From: an uncultured Angelakisella sp. | GTDB taxonomy: Bacteria; Bacillota; Clostridia; Oscillospirales; Ruminococcaceae | Length of the DNA stretch: 14,214 bases | NCBI GenBank assembly: GCA_947564495.1 | Contig: CANOCD010000006.1 | Coordinates: 1-14,214 of the forward strand | Reading direction: 5' to 3' | Shown here: one piece after another, positions 6,552 to 13,170 of the stretch | Layout: each line of letters begins with the position of its first letter | Numbering within the stretch: position 1 is the stretch's first letter | The notes under the pieces: generated by a model | The model's database searches: none | What the model was told of the DNA's origin: nothing | What the model saw: only the letters and a program-made list of their open reading frames with translations | Made by a program: the position numbers and the translations under genes

Positions 6552-7588
6552 GGCTCTTCCCCAAAAAGGCCCCCCACATCCGCTCCGACACCAGCAACAA
6601 AACGGTGATGGGGGACGCCATCGTCACCCTGGCCGCCCTCTACTTTATGGCCGCCTGCTACAACGGGCGGCGGGCCGTGATGCTGGGGCTGCTTTCCATC
6701 GGGGTGTGCTGGGCCGCCAACACCCTCTGCGTCCTCCTCCGGGGGCGTCGGGTGAACCTCCGGGATTTTTCCCCGGTGGTCACCGGCATGATGATCCCCC
6801 TGATGATGCCCGCCAGCATCCCCTACCACGTTGTGGTGGTGGCGGGCCTCTTCGCCATCCTCATCGTCAAACAGCCCTTCGGGGGGCTGGGGAACAACGT
6901 CTTTAACCCGGCGGCGGGGGGCATCGCCTTTGCCATCGCCTGCTGGCCGGCCCAGATGTTCCTCTACCCCCTGCCCAACGCCACCCTGGACCTGTGGGGG
7001 GAGCTGAACGCCAGCACCTCCAGCTCGGCGGCCTACACCCTTTCGGTGGGAGGGGTTCCCACGGCGGACTACACCTCGGTGCTGCTGGGACAGCACCCGG
7101 GGCCCATGGGGACCACCTGCGTCCTGGTCATCCTGGCCTGCCTCCTCTACCTGCTGTTCCGGGGGACGGCCCGGTACCAGCAGGTGCTGCCCTTCCTGCT
7201 GGTCATCACGGCGCTGAACTTCTTCTTCCCCAGAATTTCCACCGACGGGCTGGCCTCCGCCTTTTACGAGGTGCTGGCCACCCCGGCGCTGTTCTGCGCC
7301 GCCTTCCTCTTTAACGACCCCGCCACCTCTCCCAGCCGGGACCTGGGCAAGGCGGTGTACGGGGCCCTGGGAGGGGCGGTGGTGTTCCTCTTCACCCGCT
7401 TCGGCGGCTACGAGCAGACGGCGGCCTTCGCCATCCTGCTGCTCAACGCCCTCTGCCCCGCCATCGACGAGGTGGCGGAGCAGTACATCACCAAGAAAAG
7501 GAGGCTGCGCTATGGACGAAAGGTCACCATCGACCTCTCCGGAGAGGCCGACTTCGACAGCGACCCGGAAGCCGCCCCGAACCCCTAA
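6548..7588 (+). CDS. rnfD: RnfD-like membrane subunit without the FMN-threonine motif
   Basis: RnfD (NqrB family) is a polytopic membrane subunit that normally carries a covalent FMN. This 346-residue protein keeps the family core: VTGMMIPLMMP (78-88), KQPFGGLGNNVFNPA (108-122), a NDPATSP motif (256-262), YGALGG, and AFAILLLNALCPAID (293-307). Where RnfD carries S-x-A-T-P-L with the flavinylated threonine, this protein reads SSSAAYTL (158-165); no Thr occupies the expected place. The tail after about residue 320 (acidic, GEADFDSDPEAAPNP) is not conserved and is read in a second frame by the next gene. The ATG overlaps the rnfC stop by 4 bp. Canonical clostridial order would place rnfG next; here rnfE follows directly. 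Confidence 0.92.
   Translation: MRLFPKKAPHIRSDTSNKTVMGDAIVTLAALYFMAACYNGRRAVMLGLLSIGVCWAANTLCVLLRGRRVNLRDFSPVVTGMMIPLMMPASIPYHVVVVAGLFAILIVKQPFGGLGNNVFNPAAGGIAFAIACWPAQMFLYPLPNATLDLWGELNASTSSSAAYTLSVGGVPTADYTSVLLGQHPGPMGTTCVLVILACLLYLLFRGTARYQQVLPFLLVITALNFFFPRISTDGLASAFYEVLATPALFCAAFLFNDPATSPSRDLGKAVYGALGGAVVFLFTRFGGYEQTAAFAILLLNALCPAIDEVAEQYITKKRRLRYGRKVTIDLSGEADFDSDPEAAPNP
7498..7504 (+). promoter_or_regulatory. Ribosome binding site inside rnfD that sets the rnfE start
   Basis: AAGGAGG, a perfect anti-16S match, lies seven bases before the ATG at 7512 and inside the coding region of the upstream gene. No in-frame GTG or TTG, and no second ATG, occurs before the conserved part of the downstream protein, so this site supports the 77-bp overlap as real. 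Confidence 0.85.
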
Positions 7589-8246
7589 GCAGCGGGACAG
7601 CTCCCAGAACCCGGCCAAGATACTGGTCAACAAAAGCCTCATCATCAACCTGACCTTCGCCGCCCCCTTCCTGGTGGTGGCGGCCACCACCCTGAAAAAC
7701 GGGGTGGCTCTCTCCCTGGCCATGGCGGTGGTGCTGGTGCCCACGGTGATCTTAAGCCTGGTGCTGCGCCAGAAGCTGCGGTTCCCCTACTGGCTGGGGA
7801 CCCCGGTGTGGACTATGGCGGCCATGCTCTTCGCCTCCCTGTCCTACTACGTCATCCGGTTCATCTCGGTGGAGATCACCGACTCTTTGGGCATCTACCT
7901 CTACCTGCTGGCTTCGGCGGCGGTGGTGTCGGCGGTGTTCACCGGCAAGCGGATCACCACCCTGGCGGCGGCGGGGGCCTGGGCCCTGCGGTACACCTTC
8001 GGCTTCGCCCTGGCGGCGGTGGTCATCTCGGCCATCCGGGAGGTGCTGGCCTACGGGTCCCTGTGGGGATTCACCCTGCCGGAGCCCCTGCGGCTGGCCG
8101 GGGCCCAGATGCCCTTCTTCGGCTTTATCATGTTCGGGGTCTTTTCCGCCGGGTACCAGTGGGTCCGCCGCCTGCTGGCGGAACTCAGCCGCCTGCGGGC
8201 CCCTTTGAAGCTCACCCTGAATGAGGAAGGAGGGGAGACCCCGTGA
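7512..8246 (+). CDS. rnfE: RnfE-like membrane subunit lacking the cluster cysteines
   Basis: RnfE and RnfA are inverted-topology paralogues that normally hold one intramembrane [2Fe-2S] cluster through two Cys each. This 244-residue protein aligns with E. coli RsxE (recalled) without gaps through NKSLIINLTFAAPFLVV (40-56) against N-N-S...GLCP, and SLGIYLYLLASAAV (125-138) against SLGIF...TNCI. Both cluster cysteines read as Ala (51 and 137), and the protein contains no cysteine at all. Retained are RFPYWLG, IREVL (175-179) and several membrane spans. The first 35 residues are hydrophilic and rich in Pro, Ser, Thr and Arg; 25 of them are encoded inside rnfD in another frame. The stop overlaps the rnfA GTG start by 4 bp (GTGA). 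Confidence 0.87.
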   Translation: MDERSPSTSPERPTSTATRKPPRTPKQRDSSQNPAKILVNKSLIINLTFAAPFLVVAATTLKNGVALSLAMAVVLVPTVILSLVLRQKLRFPYWLGTPVWTMAAMLFASLSYYVIRFISVEITDSLGIYLYLLASAAVVSAVFTGKRITTLAAAGAWALRYTFGFALAAVVISAIREVLAYGSLWGFTLPEPLRLAGAQMPFFGFIMFGVFSAGYQWVRRLLAELSRLRAPLKLTLNEEGGETP

Positions 8247-8866
8247 TCACGGTCATCATCACCACCCTGAAGGGGATGTTCCTCACCGCCCTCACCGCCG
8301 CCATCAGCGAAAACCTGGTGCTGGTCCGGGCCTTCGGCCTGGGGGAGCTGGACTACGAGGAGTACACCCCCGCCCGGGCCCTCCGGGAGGGTTGGATCGT
8401 CACCCTGATGGCGGTGCTGGCCGCCGTCTGCGGCTGGACCGGGAGATGGCTGGTGGGGAACTATCTGCCCCTGCCGGCCCACCTCCAGCCGCCGGTCTTC
8501 CTGGGCATCTTCACGGCGGCCTTCCTCCTCATCATGGGGGGGATCTTGCTGGTCCGGCGGCACCGGGGGAAGGAGACCAGCAAGAAGCGGTACAAGCTGC
8601 ACACGGCCATCGCCTTTGGGTTCCTGCCCCTGGGGGTGCTGCTGGTGACAGGGTTTGGGACCAGCCTGCTGGGGGAATCCATGTGGATGGCCCTGGGGGC
8701 GGGGGCCGGGTACGTGCTGGCCATGCTCATCTGCTGGTCCATCCGGGAGCGGCTGGATCTCAGCGACATCCCCCGGGCCTTCCGGGGGGCGCCCATCCTG
8801 TTCATCTACCTGGGGCTGCTGTCCCTGGCCCTCTTCGGGCTGGTGGGGCACCAGCTGGCGCTGTGA
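8243..8866 (+). CDS. rnfA: RnfA-like membrane subunit lacking the cluster cysteines (GTG start)
   Basis: A 207-residue polytopic membrane protein. The C-terminal half is clear RnfA: IRERLDLSDIPRAFRGAPI (167-185) and YLGLLSLALFGLVG (189-202) match the family's IRERL...DVP...FRG and LMSLAFMGFSG. At the first cluster site the family NNFVLxxFLGLCPF appears here as ENLVLVRAFGLGEL (23-36), so Cys becomes Gly34. At the second, FLPLITTNCAVLG appears as FLPLGVLLVTGFG (127-139), so Cys becomes Val135. The two remaining cysteines (63 and 164) are elsewhere. A hydrophilic loop (105-119) replaces part of a normal span-span turn. The GTG start follows AAGGAGG by nine bases and overlaps the rnfE stop. rnfB, the usual next gene, is absent; a flotillin gene follows. 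Confidence 0.88.
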   Translation: MITVIITTLKGMFLTALTAAISENLVLVRAFGLGELDYEEYTPARALREGWIVTLMAVLAAVCGWTGRWLVGNYLPLPAHLQPPVFLGIFTAAFLLIMGGILLVRRHRGKETSKKRYKLHTAIAFGFLPLGVLLVTGFGTSLLGESMWMALGAGAGYVLAMLICWSIRERLDLSDIPRAFRGAPILFIYLGLLSLALFGLVGHQLAL

Positions 8867-8941
8867 CCCAGACCCATAAAAACCGGTCCATCCCCATAGA
8901 ATGGGAAAGCATAGAGATTTGAGGAAAGAGGAGGAACCACC

Positions 8942-10486
8942 ATGCTCGATCAGATCATCCCGGTAGTCATCCCAGTCCTGGCCGTCATCGCCATCGTGGC
9001 CCTGCTGGCCAGCGGCTACAAAAAAGCCCCGCCGGACACCGCCTTCATCGTCTCCGGCCTGCGCCGCCGCACCGTCATCGGCAAGGCGGTGATCAAGATC
9101 CCCTTCCTGGAGCGGCTGGACGTGGTGAGCCTCAAGCTCATCCCGGTGGATGTCAAGACCTCCAACGCCGTGCCCACCGCCGACTACATCAACATCCGGG
9201 TGGACGCCGCCGTCAACGTCAAGATCAGCGCCTCCCCGGAGAAGCTGGCCCTGGCCGCCCAGAACTTCCTCAACCAAAAGACCGACTACGTCCGTTCGGT
9301 GGCCCAGGAGGTCCTGGAAGGGAATATGCGTGAGATCGTGGGCAAAATGAAGCTGGAGGAGATGGTCAGCGACCGGCAGAAGTTCGCCGAGCTGGTGAAG
9401 GAAAACGCCGAGCCGGACCTTGCCGCCATGGGGCTGGACATCGTCAGCTTCAACGTCCAGAACTTCTCGGATGAAAACGGGGTCATCGACGACCTGGGTA
9501 TCGACAACATCAGCCAGATCAAGAAGAAGGCCGCCATCGCCAAGGCGGAGGCGGATAAGGAGATCGCCGTGGCCAAGGCCGAGGCCGACCGCCAGGCCAA
9601 CGAGGCCCGGGTGGACGCCGACCGGGAGATCGCCATCAAGAAGAACGAGCTGGACATCCAGCGGGCCGAGCTGAAAAAGCGGGAGGACACCAAGCGGGCC
9701 GAGGCCGACGCCGCCTACGCCATCCAGGAGCAGGAGCAGAGAAAGACCATCGAGGTGGCCACCGCCAACGCCGACATCGCCCGTCAGGAGCGTGAGGTGG
9801 AGCTAAAGCGGAAGGAAGCCGAGGTCCGGGAGCAGTCCCTTTCCGCCGAGATCAAAAAGACCGCCGACGCCGAGCTGTACCGCCGCCAGAAGCAGGCGGA
9901 GGCCGAGCAGTACAAGGCGGAAAAGGAGGCCCAGGCCCAGCTCTTCGTCAGTGAGCAGGAGGCCGCCGGCCTGCTGGCCAAGCGCAACGCCGAGGCCAAG
10001 GCCCTGCGGTTCATGCAGGAGCAGGAGGCCGCCGGTATCCGGGCCAAGGGCGAGGCCGAGGCCACCACCATCCAGGCCAGGGGTCTTGCCGAGGCCGAAG
10101 CGGTCCGGGCCCGGGGTCTCGCCGAAGCCGAGGCCATGGAGAAGAAGGCGGAGGCTTACCAGAAGTACAACAACGCCGCCATGGCGGAGATGCTCATCCA
10201 GGTCCTGCCGGACATCGCCGGAAAGATCGCCGAGCCCTTGGCCCAGATCGACAAGATCACCATCATCGGCGGGGACGGCGCCGGGGTGGGGAGCGTTGCG
10301 GACAACGTCCCCGCCGTCATGGCCCGGCTCATCGAATCGATGAAGCAGACCACCGGCATCGACCTCACCGAGGTCATCAAGGCGGATACCTACGACGCCA
10401 AGGTGAACCGCAACCTGAACATCACCGGGATGCCCGGCGTTCCCCCCGTGGAGGGCGGCGCCCCATCGGTAGAGCTGACTACATAA
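8942..10486 (+). CDS. floT: Flotillin-like SPFH-domain protein (FloT/YuaG/YqiK type)
   Basis: Flotillins are membrane-anchored scaffolds of bacterial functional membrane microdomains. The 514-residue protein has an N-terminal hydrophobic anchor (about 5-25), an SPFH domain (about 27-200, with ARxxLEG-like AQEVLEGNMREIVGKM and DLAAMGLDIVSFNV), a long charged coiled coil with repeated EAEA heptads (about 185-410, including two near-identical copies of ARGLAEAEA), and a C-terminal oligomerisation region (MLIQVLPDIAGKIAEPLAQIDKI). It closely resembles B. subtilis FloT (509 residues) in order and motifs. AGAGGAGG lies seven bases before the ATG. No NfeD-type partner (B. subtilis yuaF) is adjacent. 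The 75-bp gap from rnfA holds only a weak CCCAT/ATGGG hairpin (8893-8905) and no terminator, so read-through from the Rnf-like operon is plausible. Confidence 0.96.
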   Translation: MLDQIIPVVIPVLAVIAIVALLASGYKKAPPDTAFIVSGLRRRTVIGKAVIKIPFLERLDVVSLKLIPVDVKTSNAVPTADYINIRVDAAVNVKISASPEKLALAAQNFLNQKTDYVRSVAQEVLEGNMREIVGKMKLEEMVSDRQKFAELVKENAEPDLAAMGLDIVSFNVQNFSDENGVIDDLGIDNISQIKKKAAIAKAEADKEIAVAKAEADRQANEARVDADREIAIKKNELDIQRAELKKREDTKRAEADAAYAIQEQEQRKTIEVATANADIARQEREVELKRKEAEVREQSLSAEIKKTADAELYRRQKQAEAEQYKAEKEAQAQLFVSEQEAAGLLAKRNAEAKALRFMQEQEAAGIRAKGEAEATTIQARGLAEAEAVRARGLAEAEAMEKKAEAYQKYNNAAMAEMLIQVLPDIAGKIAEPLAQIDKITIIGGDGAGVGSVADNVPAVMARLIESMKQTTGIDLTEVIKADTYDAKVNRNLNITGMPGVPPVEGGAPSVELTT

Positions 10487-10508
10487 ACCGCAACGGGGAG
10501 GGGAAGGA

Positions 10509-11363
10509 ATGGAGCAGCGGCTGGAACGGCTTTGGGAGCGGCTCTCCCGGTACCGGCTCTTCCGGTTCGGGGAGCGGCTGGCCCGGGGGTGCATCGACCA
10601 CGACACAGGCAAATCCGCCGCCGCCCTGGCCTACTACCTGCTCTTCTCCTTCTTCCCCTTTCTCATCTTTTTAAGCACCCTGGTGGGCTTTCTGGAGCTG
10701 GAACCCCTCTCCCTGAACGCCCTCCAGGGGCTCATCCCCCGGGAGGTCATCGGGGTCATCAACGCCTACCTGGCCCACGTCACCCAGCTGAAAAGCGGGA
10801 ACCTTCTGGCGGCCAGCCTGGTCATCTCCCTGTGGCTCCCCATGCGGGCGGTGGACAGCCTGATGAAGGCGGTGAACACCGCCTACGGGGTGAAGAACCC
10901 CCGGCCCACCATCCGCCACCAGCTGGTGGTGGCCCTGTTCACCTTCTTTTTGATGGCGGTGGTGCTGGGCACCCTGGCCCTGCTCCTTGTCGGCCGGGGG
11001 GTGCTGACCTTCCTGGCCCGGTACCTGCCGGCCATCGCCCCCTTCATCGGCCTGTGGAACACCATGCGCTTCCCCCTTATGGGGGTGGCCTTCTTCCTGG
11101 CCCTGGGGGCGCTGTACTGGGTGGCCCCGGGGGGAAAGACCCCCCGGCGGGTCTTCCCCGGGGCGGCGGCGGCCCTCTGCTCCTGGCTGGTGTTCTCTTT
11201 GGGCTTCTCTTTTTACGTGGAGAACATCGCCAACTACTCGGTCCTCTACGGGGCCCTGGGGGGCGTGGTGGTGCTGCTCCTCTGGCTCTACGCCACCGGG
11301 ATGGTGCTCATCCTGGGGGCGGAGGTCAACGGGGCCCTGGGCCCCAAACATGGCGAAAGATGA
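10509..11363 (+). CDS. yihY: YihY/BrkB (UPF0761) family membrane protein
   Basis: A 284-residue inner-membrane protein of the YihY/BrkB family, once misnamed ribonuclease BN; its function is not settled. Family signs are the amphipathic start followed by AALAYYLLFSFFPFLIFL (38-55), the VNTAYGV segment, a central pair of spans, and the highly typical end FSFYVENIANYSVLYGALGG followed by LLLWLYATGMVLILGAEVN. About six membrane spans are visible. A GGGGAGGGG run provides the ribosome site, and the gene starts 22 bases after the flotillin stop, so the two form one transcription unit, which ends at the tandem terminators immediately downstream. Confidence 0.93.
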   Translation: MEQRLERLWERLSRYRLFRFGERLARGCIDHDTGKSAAALAYYLLFSFFPFLIFLSTLVGFLELEPLSLNALQGLIPREVIGVINAYLAHVTQLKSGNLLAASLVISLWLPMRAVDSLMKAVNTAYGVKNPRPTIRHQLVVALFTFFLMAVVLGTLALLLVGRGVLTFLARYLPAIAPFIGLWNTMRFPLMGVAFFLALGALYWVAPGGKTPRRVFPGAAAALCSWLVFSLGFSFYVENIANYSVLYGALGGVVVLLLWLYATGMVLILGAEVNGALGPKHGER

Positions 11364-11364
11364 C

Positions 11365-11392
11365 GGGACGGCAAAGCCGCCCCTTTCTTTTT
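11365..11392 (+). terminator. Intrinsic terminator 1 of the flotillin-yihY unit
   Basis: GGG-A-CGGC (11365-11372) pairs with GCCG-C-CCC (11376-11383) around an AAA loop with one A/C mismatch, followed directly by TTTCTTTTT. It begins one base after the yihY stop codon. Confidence 0.8.
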
Positions 11393-11414
11393 CCCGGGAA
11401 GATCCGGGTTTTTT
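11393..11414 (+). terminator. Intrinsic terminator 2, in tandem
   Basis: CCCGG (11393-11397) pairs with CCGGG (11404-11408) around a six-base loop, followed by six T residues (11409-11414). It directly abuts the first terminator and should give a tight stop before the next promoter. Confidence 0.82.
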
Positions 11415-11425
11415 CCCGTTTTTGG

Positions 11426-11454
11426 TTGCGCCGGCAAGAAAAAGATGGTATGAT
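11426..11454 (+). promoter_or_regulatory. Promoter of the dehydrogenase-like gene
   Basis: TTGCGC (11426-11431) is followed after 17 bases by TATGAT (11449-11454), with TGG just before it giving an extended -10. It lies right behind the tandem terminators, marking a new transcription unit with a leader of about 85 bases. Confidence 0.65.
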
Positions 11455-11473
11455 AAACGTATCTATCAACAAC

Positions 11474-11524
11474 AAGCTGTTTTGCGTCTGCCCGGAGGGC
11501 CCTCCCCCGGCGGCGGGACAGCTT
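11474..11524 (+). promoter_or_regulatory. Structured leader before the dehydrogenase-like gene
   Basis: AAGCTGT (11474-11480) pairs with ACAGCTT (11518-11524). Three T-G wobbles and a GC pair extend this stem to 12 pairs. The loop contains the perfect 12-bp palindrome GGAGGGCCCTCC (11494-11505). The stem ends six bases before the GGAGGAA ribosome site. It may control translation or bind a regulator; no T-run follows, so it is not a classic attenuator. Confidence 0.45.
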
Positions 11525-11544
11525 TGAATCGGAGGAATCCTTTG

Positions 11545-12588
11545 ATGAAAGCCCTCTATAAATACGCCCCCGGCGCCAGAGCCTCCCGGCTGGAGGAGCA
11601 CCCCGCCCCCCAGCTCACCCCCCGGGACAACGTCTTCATCCGGGTGTCGGTCTGCGCTGTCTCCGCCGCCGACCTCCAGATCTACCAGGGGAAGTTTTCC
11701 AGCACGCCCCCCTTCATCATGGGCCACGAGTTCGTGGGGGAGGTGGAGTCGGTGTTCCCCGGCGTCACCGCCGTGGCCCCCGGGGACCGGGTGACGGTGC
11801 GGCCCTATCTCTACGCCTGCGGCCAGTGCCAGAGCTGCCGGGACGGCTTCCCCCAGTATTGCGAAAAGAAGCAGTTTTTGGGGGTGGACCGGGACGGGGC
11901 CCTGGCCGAGTACATCACCCTGCCCGAGGAATACCTACATAAGATCCCGGCCTCCATCCCGGATAACATCGCCTGCCTGGCCGCCCCCATGGCCGCCGTG
12001 GCGGGGGAGCTCTCCCCCGGCCTTCTCCGCCCGGGGGACACGGTGCTGATCCTTGGCTCGGGGCTCACCGCCCTTCTGGCCCTTGTGGCCGCCAAGGCGG
12101 CGGGAGCCCAAAAGGTCATCATCGCCGGGGTCACCCAGGACCGGCCGGTGCGGTTCCCGGCGGCCACCGCCCTGGGGGCCGACCTGGTGGTGGATACCCT
12201 CACCCAGGACCTCCCGGCGGTGATCCTGGAGGAGACCCAGGGCCTGGGGGCCCACCTTGCCATCGAGACCACCGGCACCGAGGCCGGGGTGAACAACGCC
12301 ATCGACTGCCTGCGGGTGGGGGGGCGGATGGCCTGCCTGGCCCAGAGCCAGCGGGAGAGCATCGCCGCCAAGTGGGACACCGCCATGGAAAAGTTCCTCA
12401 CCCTGCGGTTCTTCCACACCAGCGCCTACACCGAGATCGACCGGGCCCTGAAGATCCTGGAGGAGTACCCCCGGGAGCTGAAACCCCTGGTGACCCATCC
12501 CGGCCGCCTGGAGGACTGGGAGAGGGTCTTTGAGACCCTCAGCCGGGGCGGGGGCATCGCCGGGGTACTGCGTATCCGTCCACTCTGA
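11545..12588 (+). CDS. MDR/zinc-type alcohol dehydrogenase-like protein with an altered catalytic zinc site
   Basis: A 347-residue medium-chain dehydrogenase/reductase resembling threonine or sorbitol dehydrogenases. The structural zinc lobe is intact (Cys92, 95, 98, 106 in CGQCQSCRDGFPQYC), as are His61-Glu62 (GHEFVGEV), and a Rossmann fold begins VLILGSGLTAL (167-177), where GSGLTA departs from the usual GAGPIG. Aligned without gaps to E. coli Tdh (recalled), the first catalytic zinc ligand, Cys of CGTD, is Ser40 (SAAD), and the Glu of the EP-x-A ligand region is Ala147 (AAPMA). The ATG follows GGAGGAA by seven bases; the frame is open further upstream, but that part lacks family similarity. 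It may be a zinc-poor reductase, have another activity, or coordinate metal differently. The substrate is not predictable. Confidence 0.88.
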   Translation: MKALYKYAPGARASRLEEHPAPQLTPRDNVFIRVSVCAVSAADLQIYQGKFSSTPPFIMGHEFVGEVESVFPGVTAVAPGDRVTVRPYLYACGQCQSCRDGFPQYCEKKQFLGVDRDGALAEYITLPEEYLHKIPASIPDNIACLAAPMAAVAGELSPGLLRPGDTVLILGSGLTALLALVAAKAAGAQKVIIAGVTQDRPVRFPAATALGADLVVDTLTQDLPAVILEETQGLGAHLAIETTGTEAGVNNAIDCLRVGGRMACLAQSQRESIAAKWDTAMEKFLTLRFFHTSAYTEIDRALKILEEYPRELKPLVTHPGRLEDWERVFETLSRGGGIAGVLRIRPL

Positions 12589-12597
12589 ATGTAAGGC

Positions 12598-12603
12598 AAG
12601 GTG
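12598..12603 (+). promoter_or_regulatory. Ribosome site favouring the ATG at 12610
   Basis: AAGGTG followed by six bases and ATG is a well-spaced signal. The alternative in-frame GTG at 12601 lies inside this site and has only a poorly spaced AAGG before it, so I chose the ATG. Confidence 0.6.
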
Positions 12604-12609
12604 AACGCC

Positions 12610-13170
12610 ATGACCAACATCAAGGCCCTGCCCGACGGCGGGGAACAGGGGCTGGAACTCCTGGGGGAGCTCCACGCCATCAAAGGGGCCCCCGCCGGGG
12701 AGCTGCGGATCAAAAAGCGGGTGACCATCCCCGGGGCCGGGACCTACTGGAAGGAGTTTTCCGCCCCCCTCTACAGCCGCCAGGTGATGGAGGAGCTGGT
12801 GAAGCGTGGGGAGGAGAGCTGCAAGGTCTGCCTGGGGGTGCTGGCCGACAAAAAGGAGAAGCCCAGGGGCTACGTCCGGCGGAAGCTGGGCCTCTTTGAG
12901 CTCTGCCTGCCGGTCTTTGCCAAGGACGGGTTCAGTTTTCTCACCTGGAAGACCCTGGGGTTCCTCCCCGCCGGGGAGGGGTACCTCACCGTGGTCAAGC
13001 CCCGGATCGCCTACTGGGTCTGGCTGGCCATCGTCACCGTGATCGTGTTCGCCTTCGCCTACTGCTCCTTCCGGTTCGGCCTGTGGACGGTGCTCAACTG
13101 GTTCGTGGAGCTGCCCCAACTTGTTTCGGACACCTGGTTCCGGACGCTCCACGAATGGGGTGTGATCTGA
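12610..13170 (+). CDS. Unrecognised protein with a soluble N-terminal domain and one C-terminal membrane span
   Basis: 186 residues of no family I recognise. Residues 1-130 are soluble and mixed in charge, with an early acidic part (DGGEQGLELLGEL), a basic beta-like stretch (ELRIKKRVTI, 31-40), and one C-x-x-C pair (Cys71/Cys74, SCKVC). A hydrophobic segment at about 134-152 (YWVWLAIVTVIVFAFAY) is a membrane span, followed by an aromatic, amphipathic tail. The layout suggests a tail-anchored cytosolic domain, although the tail of over 30 residues is long for that. It starts 21 bases after the dehydrogenase-like gene and its stop overlaps the DUF1294 gene (TGATG), so it is a real, coupled gene in a three-gene unit. 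Two Cys alone do not prove a metal site. Confidence 0.75.
   Translation: MTNIKALPDGGEQGLELLGELHAIKGAPAGELRIKKRVTIPGAGTYWKEFSAPLYSRQVMEELVKRGEESCKVCLGVLADKKEKPRGYVRRKLGLFELCLPVFAKDGFSFLTWKTLGFLPAGEGYLTVVKPRIAYWVWLAIVTVIVFAFAYCSFRFGLWTVLNWFVELPQLVSDTWFRTLHEWGVI

Noticed and set aside
8874..8902. Promoter for the flotillin gene (TAGAAT at 8897-8902)
   Set aside because: The -10 is acceptable but nothing like a -35 occurs at the right distance, so it stays only a weak possibility.
6470..9277. Minus-strand open frames of 400 or more codons opposite the rnf and flotillin genes
   Set aside because: Same codon-bias shadow effect: low-complexity translations, no ribosome sites, and clear family proteins on the plus strand.
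12601..12603. GTG start for the unknown membrane protein
   Set aside because: It lies within the AAGGTG ribosome site of the better-spaced ATG at 12610.
11935..13152. Minus-strand open frame of about 405 codons opposite the dehydrogenase-like and unknown genes
   Set aside because: The translation is proline- and glycine-rich without motifs; the plus-strand genes have ribosome sites and overlaps that fit an operon.
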